64,000 nucleotides of DNA from positions 310,001-374,000 of the forward strand of contig JAHQIY010000027.1 of assembly GCA_019054805.1 (NCBI GenBank). The letters are read 5' to 3'. The position numbers and the translations under genes were made by a program. Positions 12,601 through 22,675 of this stretch are shown here, piece by piece. Origin of the DNA: Brachionus manjavacas (Eukaryota; Rotifera; Eurotatoria; Ploima; Brachionidae). The notes beneath the pieces were generated by a model. The model was not told the DNA's origin and did no database searches. It worked only from the letters and a program-made list of their open reading frames with translations. The stretch's first letter is position 1; every line of letters begins with the position of its first letter.

Positions 12601-15600
12601 AATTTCAAAAAAATTCTAAAAAATTAATAAAGAAGAAAAAAGAAGATCTGATATAAGTCTGATTTAAAAAAAAAAAAAAAAATTCTTGGAAAAAAAAATC
12701 AGTAAATATTCGGATGCTGGTGGTGATGATCAAATCTATTGATAAAATTCTGTATAATTAAAAAAATCATTATTCTTTCACTTTTTGTAATTTATTTTTG
12801 AATTTTTAAGTTTTAAAAATTTATAAAAATTTTTGTGTGAAAGTTAAGCAAAATAGATTTTAAATTAAAAAATAAAATATTAAAAAATATTTTCTTCTAA
12901 ATGATACCACTTTAATTATAAGTGTATATTTTTGAATTTCGAAAAAATTTTTAATTTAATTATTAGGACAATTTAAAATTTTAACTTTAAATCAAGACCG
13001 TAATGAAATCAAAACCGCAATTCTAGTTAAATTTTTAGGCTTTATTACTTTTATTTTGAAAAATGATCACTTTTCCAAAAAATCAATCAATTTTATTTCA
13101 TTTTTTATTTTGTTCAAATAAAGCTGAAATTTTTTTTTGATTTTGTAAATGAAAATGCTTTTGTTTTAACTAGTTATTTATTGATAGAGCTCGTTATGCA
13201 TTTATTTTAATCATAGTTTTGTTAAATTTGTGAACGAGTATTTAAGAATTTAGAATAAATTTTTTTTCAATTTTATTTTTTTCAAAGAAAATTTCACGCT
13301 CATCTGTAGATAAACGCTTACTTTGTAAAATTTTTTTTAAAAGCTCATTATTTGGCTAGCTAATTTTGCCAAGTTTAGTAATAAAAGAAAATAAATAAAA
13401 TAATAAGAAATTAATTTTACAAAGTTTATTTTAACTATGAAAAAATAGCAAAGTTTTGTTTTTTTAACTAGTTTTAATTGACGATTTCTAAAATAGATTA
13501 GTGCAAAATAGATTAGTGCAAAATAATTAATATTAAACCAATAAAGAAATATTTTTAAATTTTTTTTATCTAATAAAAAAAAAAAAATTTATAACATTTA
13601 CATATAAATTTTATTAATTTATATATATAATTTTTTTATTTTTTTAAAATTAAATATAATTTCATTTTATTTTAATTGAAAAAAAAGAATGATTTTATCA
13701 TCGATTTAGAAAAGTTGAATGAGATTCTCTCTGCTTAAAAAACTTTTTGAAAAAGAAATTTATTTATTTTTATTTATTTGTATATCTGTACCTAGCTAAT
13801 GCTCTTACAGACTAAAAATATGTAAAAAAAAAAGCTAGATCATCTGCGAAAAGCAGAGAGTATTCATTATTTGTTTTGTTTTTTTTAGGGATGTCATTAA
13901 TACACTAAATAAAAAAGATGCTTTTAATGACTTAGAAAATCGAATATCAGTGATTTTCAATATTAGTTAATTGATTGATTAATATTAAATTAAAGAGTAG
14001 TTAAAATTGAATTGAAAAAAAAAATATTTTTAATCTTTGTCAGTTAATTAACTATTCTAAATAAAAAAAAGTTGAACATTTTTTTATCAATTTCTCCAAA
14101 TGTTTATTTAGGTGACCAGGTTAAAATTATTTATAAACATTTTTACCAAATAAATCATCAGTTGGTCACATAACAGGCAAGACCCGAAATATTATAGGTA
14201 GGGTGCTTGTCATTAATTACATTAACTCATTGATTATTCTTTTTAACATTGAACTGTTTTCATTTTCGTCTAAACAGCCTATTTGCTTCGTCCTGGCATA
14301 AAAGTCACCACACAGAATTTAGTTTCTACAGGGCTTATAATTAACCTTATTAGATGGGTCTAATGGAAGATGTGAACAATTGTTCACAAAAATATGTGAC
14401 CATGAGTATCAAGTCCAAAATGTGAACATTTTGTTCACATAATCTCTGGTCACATATTTGGTGACCAAAATAGATAAACAAAAAAATAAAAAAATTTTTC
14501 GAGTCTAGTTTTTATTTTTTGTGAACATTTATTTTAGAATAAAATTTTAATTTTAAATTCAAAAAAAAAAAAGATAAATACCAATTCCTTTTTTATTAGT
14601 TTTTATGTTTTTTTGCCATATGCAACTCATCCTTGATGTTTTTCATTAATTCTCCACATAAATCACACGGTACAAGGTTTGCATGTTTGCTGAGTGCTGT
14701 TTTTACTACATTCAAAGTTTCTTGAGAAGAAGCAATTTCAGTCATTGCTTTTTCTCCTGCGTTTAGATTTAAAACGCTTAGTTCCTTGTCTATTGTAATT
14801 AAATTCTCACTAAAACTCAACTCGGCATCACTATCTTGGTTATTTACTGGTGTATCATCGGATTTCGATTTAACTAAAGTTACGGATTCTAAATCAATAT
14901 TTTCATCCATAATTTTAACTTTTCTTCAACTTCAATTGTAAATTACGTCAACTGAATTATCTTTTTCTACTTCAAAAGTTAATTAATAGATCATTAATTA
15001 ACCTTCGACTGTACCACATTTGCTCCAGATCCATTTTGTCCATTCTTTCCCTTTTCTTAATAAGGCCTTTTTATTGAAAATTTTTTTTGTCTAATTCTCA
15101 AAATAAAAACTTAAAATAAAAAATTCTTTTTTGTCAATTTTATTTTTTTTCCAAGACAATTTCATGCGCGGCTCACAAATGCAACATCCTCGTAAACGAC
15201 AACACAGTAATGACCCTAATCCTGGACCCAAAAGTTAGAATAAAATATCAGCACTTGATAACGAACAGTTTTGTGGAGTGCAATCGACTGATGCGCTGGT
15301 GTCCAGCGCCCAACTGCTCGCACGCCGCTAAAGCCCAGTATTTCGACTGCCAGCCGGTCAAGTGCATTTGTGGTCACGTGTTTTGTTTCGGCTGTGGCGA
15401 GCTGTGGCATGATCCGGTCAAATGCAAATGGCTCAAAAAGTGGATCAAGAAGTGCGACGACGACTCGGAGACGTCCAACTGGATCGCGGCCAACACCAAA
15501 GAGTGTCCCAAGTGTCACGTGACCATTGAGAAGAACGGCGGCTGCAACCACATGATATGCAAGAACCAGGCGTGCAGGTCCGAGTTCTGCTGGGTGTGCT

Positions 15601-16151
15601 TGGGACCGTGGGAGCCGCACGGCTCCTCCTGGTACAACTGCAACCGTTTCAACGAGGACGACTCGAAGAAGGCGCGCGACGCCCAGGAAAAGTCGCGGCA
15701 CGCGCTCCAACGCTACCTCCACTACTACAACCGCTACATGAACCACCACCAGAGCCTCAAAATGGAGCAGAAGCTGACCGCGTCCATTCGCGACAAAATG
15801 GAGGAGATGCAGCAGCACAACATGTCCTGGATCGAGGTGCAGTTCTTGCGCAAGGCCGTCGAGGTTCTGTGCCAGTGCAGACAAACCCTCATGTACACAT
15901 ACGCGTTCGCCTTCTATCTCAAAAAGAACAACCACTCGATCATTTTCGAAGATAACCAAGCCGATTTGGAAATATCTGTTGAAAAGCTGTCCGGCTATCT
16001 CGAAAGAGACATCACGTCCGACAACGCCGCCATCACCAAACAAGAAGTCCAAGACAAGTACAGATACTGCGAGCAACGGCGCAAGGTCCTGCTCGACCAT
16101 GTGCACGAGGGCTACGACAAGGACTACTGGGAGTACCAGGACGACTTGTAG
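9657..16151 (+). CDS. ARIH1: Ariadne-1 type RBR E3 ubiquitin ligase (ARIH1 orthologue)
   Basis: RING-in-between-RING ubiquitin ligase: RING1 binds a charged E2, and ubiquitin passes through a RING2 cysteine before transfer to substrate. Four exons join in phase: 9657-10196, 10259-10336, 10387-10479 and 15156-16151, giving 568 residues (human ARIH1 is 557). The N-terminus is an acidic Asp/Glu tract (about 19-50). RING1 has C196, C199, C213, H215, C218 and C221. The RING2 block around [16 protein letters not shown] places the catalytic cysteine at about 367. The C-terminal Ariadne domain ([16 protein letters not shown]) is intact. Introns 1 and 2 are 62 and 50 bp, while intron 3 is 4676 bp and full of transposon pieces. 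Exons are far richer in G+C than the surroundings. A likely poly(A) signal AATAAA is at 16211. Confidence 0.96.
10588..10860 (+). pseudogene. Weak coding remnant in Ariadne intron 3
   Basis: Plus-strand reading contains [20 protein letters not shown], which resembles the end of an APE-type LINE endonuclease (Ser-Asp-His region, with Glu instead of Asp). No other endonuclease block is visible. The minus-strand 60-codon ORF here is not supported. Confidence 0.25.
10861..11520 (-). mobile_element. Non-LTR fragment, second family, in Ariadne intron 3
   Basis: The minus-strand ORF 11515-11246 ([35 protein letters not shown]) matches the plus-strand fragment at 3290-3675. Downstream on the minus strand it runs to the second-family tail at about 10861-10895 (reverse complement of CAATGAACGCCTTGAAGG plus a TTATTATT tract). 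It is 5'-truncated and inserted antisense to the host gene. Confidence 0.6.
11521..12164 (+). other. Intronic AT-rich stretch with one unassigned ORF
   Basis: A 74-codon plus-strand ORF lies at 11615-11839 ([18 protein letters not shown] at its start). It has no recognisable domain and no homologue elsewhere in this window. It may be a transposon remnant. Nothing else is visible. Confidence 0.2.
12165..12480 (+). repeat. Dispersed repeat, copy 1 (partner near 34.8-35.0 kb)
   Basis: Segments such as ATTAAGACAAATTTAAGTGC, TTTTTTATCAATTTTTTAAA, AATGACTTAGCTTTATTAAA and TTTGTTTCGCTGTAAAAT match, in the same order, the reverse complement of 35015-34780. Identity is clear but diverged. No coding capacity or terminal repeat is evident. 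Confidence 0.5.
12481..13762. other. Intronic AT-rich interval
   Basis: About 1.3 kb of A/T homopolymer-rich intron sequence without a supported gene, RNA or repeat boundary. It includes a short direct repeat AAATAGATTAGTGCA at about 13493-13520. Confidence 0.5.
13763..13920 (-). mobile_element. Internally deleted LINE fragment (RT block joined to 3' tail)
   Basis: The reverse complement reads [11 protein letters not shown].. in one frame. In the LINE frame it gives [20 protein letters not shown] followed by DLA, then jumps directly to the family tail GTAAGAGCATTAGCTAGGTA and AAATAAATA. The roughly 1 kb that normally separates the FADD block from the tail is absent. Confidence 0.7.
14160..14360 (-). 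mobile_element. LINE endonuclease fragment
   Basis: The minus strand reads [20 protein letters not shown] and, further on, [17 protein letters not shown]. This closely parallels [18 protein letters not shown] and KIINELDFSVINDKCPTYNI in the 5.3-8.0 kb copy. It contains the GDxNAR-type APE motif with Asn replaced by Tyr. The fragment is isolated. Confidence 0.65.
14361..14930 (-). mobile_element. DNA-transposon remnant encoding a C-terminal C2H2 finger
   Basis: The minus-strand ORF 14910-14596 encodes 104 residues with an acidic N-terminal part. It ends in [20 protein letters not shown] plus AKKHKN, a C2H2 finger (CxxC, HxxxxH). Just past its 3' end, 14361-14470 is rich in palindromes of TGTGAACA/TGTTCACA and TGTGACC/GGTCACA, which look like subterminal transposase sites. 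The element at 56961-57827 has the same plan (ELCGQFMNGEKGIQIHMARK finger with GATAAC palindromes near the ends). The right end is not recognisable. It lies antisense in Ariadne intron 3. Confidence 0.45.
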
Positions 16152-16524
16152 CCTGCTATCAATTATCTTAGTCATGCTATTAATTTAAGAAATTGTTTAT
16201 AAATTTTATTAATAAAATTTGAAAAAGTTAGTTTGGTTCTTTCTTTTCTTTCTTTTTTTCTAATTTTTTTTTGGTCATCGTCTATGTGTGTGTTCTATCT
16301 TGATGGATAGGATTTTTTTAGCAAACTGTTATGCTGGTTCTCTTGTAAATTGTAAATTTAGAGTGACAACGTTCATTTCCAAAATTGTGTAACTCGTGCA
16401 TTTATTTTAAAAAAGCCAAATTTATTTTCAAATAAAATATTAAAGCGATTCTTTTTTGATTGAAAACCGCCTAAGTCAAAACACAGTTTTTTTTCTTGCA
16501 CACTTTTTTGATTTTTTGATTTAA

Positions 16525-17434
16525 CACTAGAAGCACCAACGAGTCAATGTGACTTTTTTTGCGATTTTTGGCCTCTAAAAGCCAAGTCAATTTTTCAGAA
16601 CAAAAATAACTTTCTAAATTAACTAAATTCAAATAAAAAAAAATTGTCTTTGTGCAAAATCAAGTATATACTACTAGAAGCAGTCTTGTTTACAAGCACG
16701 ATACAGGTGTTTTACTAAAAATTTCCCAAGGCAAGGATGAAAAAACTAAATTCTTCTGATTAGTTCGTTTCACGAATCAGTCCATGTAGAACTTGAAGAC
16801 TACTTTTTACTCAAGAAAAAAACCAATGTTGTGCAAGATTACAATTCAAAAAAAGTTAGTGTAGATCTTATTGATCAAATGGCTAAGTTTTATTTGGTAA
16901 AAGCTCCAACTAGACGCTTTCCAATGCAAGTTTTTTATAACATCATTAATTTGTCTTGCATCAATAGCAGGATTCTATACAAAAGTGTGAATAAATGCAA
17001 CATATCAAAGCCAGATTTTTTGATCAAACTTGTCGAAGAAATCAAAAGTAATTTCAAAAAAAAATCCGTTTTCATCGTCATCTGGCACCCCTAAGCAGCT
17101 CGTAAAAGGGTTATGAATCAAGAATATCAAGAGAATTTATCTTCTAAACGTGTGTCTTGTCGAATTCGTTTATGTGGTAGTTATAAGGCGACAAATTTTT
17201 TGTTCAAAATGTAAAAAGCATTGTTTGGATATTGTACAAAAAAAATAGAGGGTATTTGTAAAAAGTGAAATTGACCATGGATATTCTATAAGGCCTAAGA
17301 AAAGACTAAAATTTAATAATTTTCTATTTTTATTCAATTAATTTAGTAATTTAAATAAATTCGAACATAAAATATATGATTTGTTCTTTATTTTTCATAA
17401 CGAGTCAAAATGACTATTTTTGGTGCTTCTAGTG
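16525..17434 (+). mobile_element. piggyBac-like transposon with TTAA target duplication
   Basis: Inverted ends CACTAGAAGCACCAACGAGT and ..TTGGTGCTTCTAGTG are flanked on both sides by TTAA (16521-16524, 17435-17438), the piggyBac signature. The interior encodes the C-terminal part of a transposase on the plus strand, about 16795-17094: DYNSKKVSVDLIDQMAKFYL, APTRRFPMQVFYNIINLS. This matches the D..DQ....Y...R.tRRWPm region of piggyBac proteins. A decayed Cys-rich tail (VSCRIRLCGSY) follows. The N-terminal two thirds are deleted. It sits about 370 bp downstream of the Ariadne stop codon. Confidence 0.85.
16831..17094 (+). pseudogene. piggyBac transposase C-terminal fragment
   Basis: An 87-codon open frame carries the last catalytic-domain block of a piggyBac transposase (VDLIDQMAKFYLVKAPTRRF). 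There is no N-terminal DNA-binding region and no earlier catalytic Asp, so it cannot encode an active transposase. The start codon of this frame is fortuitous. The homology begins just upstream and runs in from a deletion junction. Confidence 0.8.
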
Positions 17435-17574
17435 TTAAAAAAACACGACCCGGAGAAAAAGAATTTAATTAATTCAGAATTATTCAATTTTTTGTATGAA
17501 ATTTACTTTTTGCTCTAATTTATGTGTTTTTTCAATTTTTTAAAAAATCAAAAATAACTTTTACAAATCTCAAA

Positions 17575-17675
17575 ATTAAGGCTAACGTGGCTGAAAGGGA
17601 GAATTAGTATTCATTCCAACAGCCAAGGGATTTTGTCCCAAATTATTTTTTAAATAAATAAATAAATAAGTTAGA
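17575..17675 (+). repeat. Short retroelement 3' tail
   Basis: GGCTAACGTGGCTGAAAGGG is followed about 65 bp later by (AAATA)n at 17649-17668. The form is that of a LINE or SINE 3' end. It differs from the two LINE tails defined elsewhere in the window. No internal polymerase III boxes are clear. Confidence 0.3.
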
Positions 17676-17689
17676 AACTCAAGTGTTTG

Positions 17690-18030
17690 TTTATATTTTT
17701 ATCAGCTTAGTTTGAGTTTAAGCAGTATCTTAATGATTCAACAATTCCATCTTTCTCTAATTCCTTTCTCTCTCGATACATTTTTTTTACTCTGTTATCA
17801 CATAGCTTGCTTAGTTTTTCGCTGTTTCCAATTTCACGTGTAAAGATTCCTTCTAGCTCACTTAAGATTGAATTTTTGCTAATTTATTCTCCGTTTACTT
17901 TGATCTTTGAAGCAGTTTCTCCAAATTCATTCAAAGCAAAACTTGACATGTGGTTTATGGAATGGTGTGAAGGCAAAGAACCGCCACATCCATACGGCTT
18001 CACTCGTCATTTGAGTCATAGTAATTTTTA
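17690..18030 (-). pseudogene. Unidentified coding remnant
   Basis: The minus strand reads LSELEGIFTREIGNSEKLSK, CDNRVKKMYRERKELEKDGI and VESLRYCLNSN with one internal stop and no start. Base usage is coding-like, but I recognise no family. A mobile element origin is likely given the neighbourhood. The plus-strand ORF at 17807-18070 is the shadow of this frame. Confidence 0.3.
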
Positions 18031-18433
18031 CTACTACTTCTATTTTTTGAGGGACAAAAAAACCGTTTAGGCCTTAACGTAAACATTTTTTTTACATGAA
18101 AATAAAGATATTTTGTAATAAAAATTTTTTAATTATAATATTTTTTGATTTTAGTTTTGATGGAAAAAATAATTGCCAAAAAAAATCAAATTTAATGAGC
18201 GGTTAGCAAAAAAAGTATCATAGATGGTCGAATAAACCTTCCGGTATTTGAGTGCTAGCTGATATGAGGAAGGGACAACATTTTAAAGAGTTAGATTCGT
18301 CATAAAAAATTTAAAATTATAGTACTAATTTTCAAAGGAGAAGTGGTAGTAATAAAAACTGCATATTAGCCCGCCTTGTAGCAGTATTATAATGTTCATC
18401 CAGCTATTTTGTAATTTTTTCACATTAAGATTT

Positions 18434-19287
18434 TTCACCATATTTTACGTAAATAATGGTAAATTCACGATATTTTACCATATTTACCGTAAAATATGGT
18501 AATTTAAAAATGGGTATTTTTCGTAAAATAACGAAAATTATCGTAAAATACCGATAATTACTGTAAAATTTCTCGAAAAAAACCGATTTTCATGAAAAAA
18601 ATTTTTTTTTGAATTTTTGAAAAAGGAAAAAAAAAATTTGATTGACAAAAATTGACGTAAATTTCGGTAAATTTTTGTAAAAAAAGGTAAAAAATGGTAA
18701 AAATTCAACAGAAAAGGAAAAATGGATTTTTTACTATTTCATTTAATTTTTTTTCTAAACAAATTATGAAAATTAATGTTTTTTTGTCAATTATTTGTTT
18801 TCCTAAATCAGTATTTGAAAATATTAAGTACGAAAATGTTAAATTATTTTCTTATATACAGAAATTATCAAAAATCATTTATATAGAGCTCTATAAAAAA
18901 AGATATACTATCAGAATTTAATGATCTGACCAGTCACCATTTCTTTCACTTACAATCTCAACAACCTAGAAATGTTTTATTAAAAAATTAAAATAAAAAA
19001 TTTTTTTAATATTTTTTACATATTTAAGATGATTTAAATATTTCTTACATTTTTCAACTCTCAAAGTTTTTTGAAATGCTCAATATCAAAAGTAAAATAA
19101 TATGCTTTAAATGAAATCAAAAATTAGACATAAATTTTCTCGAAATTTTGGAAATTTTTTTTTCACTGAATTTTACAGTAATTATCGGTATTTTACAATA
19201 ATTTTCGTTATTTTACGAAAAATACCCATTTTAAATTACCATATTTTACGGTAAATATGATGAATTCAAGGTTTCGTAGCAGCACTG
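18434..19287. mobile_element. TA-flanked palindromic-arm transposon, copy A
   Basis: The right end reads ..GTAGCAGCACTG|TA and the arms carry CACCATATTTTACGTAAAT, GATATTTTACCATATTTAC and CGTAAAATACCGATAATTAC, as in copies B and C. The left tip is missing, and the recognisable arm starts near 18434. The interior retains the minus-strand terminal exon of gene 1 (18965-18918, 16 codons ending NGDWSDH-stop). It lacks the gene 2 exon seen in copy B. Its interior is inverted relative to copy B. Confidence 0.75.
18918..18965 (-). pseudogene. Gene 1 terminal exon in TA element copy A
   Basis: A 48-nt minus-strand exon after a TTTCTAG acceptor reads VVEIVSERNGDWSDH-stop. Copy B has the same peptide. 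Copy D (50522-50475) has VIKIVIDKNGDWSDH-stop with mostly third-position differences in the last seven codons. Conservation of frame and length supports a real 3' exon of a transposon gene. Confidence 0.65.
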
Positions 19288-19309
19288 TATATAAATTTTT
19301 CCAAAAATA

Positions 19310-20250
19310 TTAATTCCCCATTAATTAAAATTATAATAAAATTTACGGGAGGTTCAAATATTATCATCATCAAAAGGATCAGAATTTGGCTTCATATTCA
19401 TACTAATTTTTATTTAAATTAAAATTTTTCCACCAAAATTCAATTTTTATCATCAAAAAATTATTTTTTGCAAAAAATAACAAATATCTTGACAAAAATT
19501 TTTAAAAACAATTTCTATTTCTCTGAATCAAATTGAATAAAAATAATGTAACAAAAAAAAAACATTTTATGAAGATTTTCAACCGATATATAAATTTTGT
19601 ATCATTTTAAATAAATTTTCAAAAAATTGATCTAGGAAGCGTATTCTTTTATTGAAAATAATTTTAAATGTTCTGCTTACCTATTCGACTACGTTCATGT
19701 TTCATCAATGTAAGAAGTTCTACAGTCTTATTTAAATTCTTCATTTAAATTTTCTTATTTATTCAAATTCACTATTGAAGTAATTAATAAAAAATTTTGA
19801 TTACTCAGTCATTTCAATTTAATATTTTTTCATCATGCCAACATTATTAAAAATTTTGGTAGCTATTTTTAGAATGACTTTTATTTATATTTAGTTATCA
19901 AGCCTTTTTTAGCCAACAATTCTTTGATTGTAAAAATAATGCACAAAAAGGACAGTAACCGTGCTTGGAAAAGGACTAAGAGCTATACCTTTTTGTTATT
20001 ATTTATTATTTATCAAAAATTTTTTAGCAAAAAAAATTTCAAGCTATTTAGATTTTAAAAATTCAAGACTAAATTCGAATACTTAAAATTTAAGTTATTT
20101 AGATAGAAATTTTTACACGCGTAAAGAAACACGTGTATGTGATAAGCTTTTAATCTTTTGATTGTACGATATTTTCTTTTTTAAAAAAACAAAAATAAAA
20201 AATAATTTTTTTCAAAACTTTTAAAATTTCAATTTTTATCTAAAAATAAA
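19310..20250. other. Upstream region of the ApoL-like gene
   Basis: AT-rich, with no supported gene or repeat boundary. Two isolated G/C-containing words (ACACGCGTAAAGAAACACGT at 20115) stand out shortly before the ApoL-like start and could be promoter-proximal. I cannot identify a factor site. Confidence 0.3.
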
Positions 20251-20251
20251 G

Positions 20252-21104
20252 ATGGAGATTTTGAATGAATTTATTTCAAAGACCGAAGAAGCAATAAATC
20301 TTTTGGAAAGCAAAAAAAAGGATATCGAGCAACACCACCAAACTTCAAACATAGCTCGAACTGTAGGAACATCAGTGTCGACAGCAGGCGCAGGTTTATT
20401 TGTAGGTGCACTTTTGCTGGCTCCGTTTACCGGTGGAATTTCAATAGTAGCAGCAAGTGGTCTAGGTGCCGCGTGTGGCATTAGCGGAGCTGTGGTCAAC
20501 ATAGGCACTGAAGTTGGAGATCACTTCGTTTCAAAAGTATTCACCGGTCAAATAAGAGACTCAAGACAAACTCAAGGCAAACTTTGAAATTATTGAAAAT
20601 ATTTCAAACGAGTTTGTAAAAGAAGGAATGGAAGAAGATGATGCAGTTGCAAATGCCGCATTTTTGGTGTTCAAAAGAGGCATCACTAGTGCCAATTTGT
20701 TGCGTATTCACAACATAAATTCCATTGTTGGTGCTGGCTCTGGCATAAAATTTGCAATAAATAGTGGCGGTCAGTTTTGGCGCAGTATGCGACTTCAATC
20801 GTTGGCCATGAGGAAAGTGCTTGCTAGTTTAGGTGTCAATGTGTCTAGAAAAGCTGCCATGACATTTATTCGAAGTGGGACAGTTTTTCTGTCAACTGTT
20901 TTTGTTTTTTTTGATGTCAATTCGTTGATTGAATGCTGGCAGAGCAAACATCCCACTATGGCTCAAGTAGAAGAGATTATAGGAAAATTCAAAGAAGAAT
21001 TAGTTAATCTTAAAGAGCTTTATAAATGGCTCATTGAGTCATCAATAGATCAATGTGATGATTTAAAAAATGACTTTAAAGAAAATAATGAAAATAAAAA
21101 TTAA
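20252..21104 (+). CDS. Apolipoprotein-L-like protein, interrupted by a frameshift
   Basis: Single-exon gene. Residues 1-105 (from the ATG at 20252) give an amphipathic helix, then HHQTSNIARTVGTSVSTAGA and the hydrophobic Gly/Ala-rich hairpin LFVGALLLAPFTGGISIVAA. This resembles the pore-forming-like membrane segment of the ApoL family. The first frame closes at 20587. The second frame (from about 20553: ETQDKLKANFEIIENISNEF) carries the C-terminal half to 21104, ending in helical segments. The two halves fit one ApoL-like protein of about 280 residues if a single-base frameshift lies near 20540-20555. It may be a recent pseudogene, a sequencing error or an allelic lesion. TA elements flank it on both sides. 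Confidence 0.6.
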
Positions 21105-21712
21105 AATAATCAATCATTTTAATTTGTTTTAAATAAAATTTGATTTTCTATAAAATTTATTATTTTTTTTGGATTTTATTTTATGCAATTTTTTTATATT
21201 TTGTACAAAGGGCCTTTAGGAGGGAGATTAGAAAAACAAAATTTGGGTTTTGTGAAGTTCAGTTCAAAAGAACAGAACAAAGTGTAAAAAAATTAAATAA
21301 TTTAAAATATACAGTGCTGCTACGATACCTTGAATTCACCATATTTTACGTAAATTATGGTAAATTCACGATATTTTACCATATTTACCGTAAAATATGG
21401 TAATCTAAAAAAGGGTATTTTTCGTAAAATAACGATAATTATTCTAAAATTCAGTGAAAAAAAAATTTCCAAAATTTCTCGAAAAAAAACGATTTTAATC
21501 AAAAAAATTTTTTTTGAAATTTTTGAAAAAGGAAAACAAAAAAATTTTTTTGACAAAAATTGACGTAAATTTCGGTAAATGTTTGTAAAAAAAGGTAAAA
21601 AATGGTAAAAATTCAACAGAAAAGGAAAAATGGATTTTTTACTATTTCATTTAATTTTTTTTCTAAACAAATTATGAAAATAAATATTTAAACATTATTT
21701 ACAAAATAAATT

Positions 21713-21807
21713 TTATTTTCTAGCTTTTTTGGCTTTTAAGAAGTTAGCTGCCTTGTCCCAAGCTTCTTTGAATGTTGATCCTTTTGGAATAAATTTTACA
21801 AGCCCAG
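21713..21807 (-). pseudogene. Gene 2 terminal exon in TA element copy B
   Basis: After an AAAAG acceptor the minus strand reads GLVKFIPKGSTFKEAWDKAA and then NFLKAKKARK-stop. It aligns with exon 4 of gene 2 in copy D (51426-51526: DLLKLVPQNSTFKESWRKAC..), with the same acceptor phase (two bases before the first whole codon). No upstream exons are present. Confidence 0.65.
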
Positions 21808-21989
21808 CTTTTTAAAAAAATTTATTTCTAACTTTTGATTTCATTTTAAGCATATTATTTTACTTTTGATATTGAGCATTTCAAAAAACTTTGAAAGTTG
21901 AAAAATGTAAGAAATATTTAAATCATCTTAAATATGTAAAAAATATTAAAAAAATTTTTTATTTTAATTTTTTAATAAAATATTTCTAG

Positions 21990-22037
21990 GTTGTTGAGAT
22001 TGTAAGTGAAAGAAATGGTGACTGGTCAGATCATTAA
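21990..22037 (+). pseudogene. Gene 1 terminal exon in TA element copy B
   Basis: A 48-nt exon after ATTTCTAG encodes VVEIVSERNGDWSDH-stop, the same length and end as in copies A and D. It reads toward the right end of the element, opposite to the gene 2 exon. Confidence 0.65.
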
Positions 22038-22675
22038 ATTCTGATAGTATATCTTTTTTTATAGAGCTCTATATAAATGATTTTTGATAATTTTTGTATA
22101 TAAGAATATAATTTAACATTTTCGTACTAAATATTTTCAAATACTGATTTGGGAAAACAAATAATTGACAAAAAAACATTAATTTTCATAATTTGTTTAG
22201 AAAAAAAATTAAATGAAATAGTAAAAAATCCATTTTTCCTTTTCTGTTGAATTTTTACCATTTTTACCTTTTTTTACAAAAATTTACCGAAATTTACGTC
22301 AATTTTTGTCAAAAAATTTTTTTTTTTTTCCTTTTTCAAAAATTTCAAAAAAATTTTTTTGATTAAAATCGTTTTTTTTTCGAGAAATTTTGGAAATTTT
22401 TTTTTTCACCATATTTTACGGTAAATAAGGTAAAATATGGTGAATTTACCATAATTTACGTAAAATATGGTTAATTCAAGGTATCGTAGCAGCACTGTGC
22501 ATAGAAAAAAAGTTATTCAATTTTTTTACATTTTTTCTTTTTTTCTGTTCTTTTTATCATTTTGTACTGAACCCAAAATTAAAAAAATAATCCTGGGGTT
22601 GAGCTTGGTTAATTTAAAAAAAAAATCAAAATGACTATTTTTTAATTTTTTTAATGACTTATTTGAATTTCTTGA

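Larger units (their letters stand above)
21312..22497. mobile_element. TA-flanked palindromic-arm transposon, copy B
   Basis: The left end reads TA|CAGTGCTGCTACGATACC and the right end GGTATCGTAGCAGCACTG|TG (TA expected). The arms are about 350 bp near-perfect inverted repeats dense in TTTACGTAAA, GGTAAATT and CGTAAAATA words. The 0.5-kb interior joins two outward-reading terminal exons. One is gene 2 on the minus strand (21807-21713, ..STFKEAWDKAANFLKAKK..). The other is gene 1 on the plus strand (21990-22037, ..NGDWSDH). It appears to be a deletion derivative of a two-gene element. Confidence 0.85.

Noticed and set aside
15216-16175. Minus-strand 319-codon ORF and plus-strand frames at 15557 and 15979
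   Set aside because: Shadows of the G+C-rich Ariadne exon 4, which is certain from its RING2/Rcat and Ariadne-domain sequence.
18361-18390. GTAGCAGTATTATAATG as the left tip of TA element copy A
   Set aside because: It is in the wrong orientation for a left terminal repeat and does not join the arm. It may be a relic of another copy but cannot be shown.
21320-21616. ORFs inside the arms of TA element copies B and C (also 39227-39572)
   Set aside because: They consist of the palindromic arm sequence (Phe/Lys/Ile-rich) and are not conserved as protein between copies.
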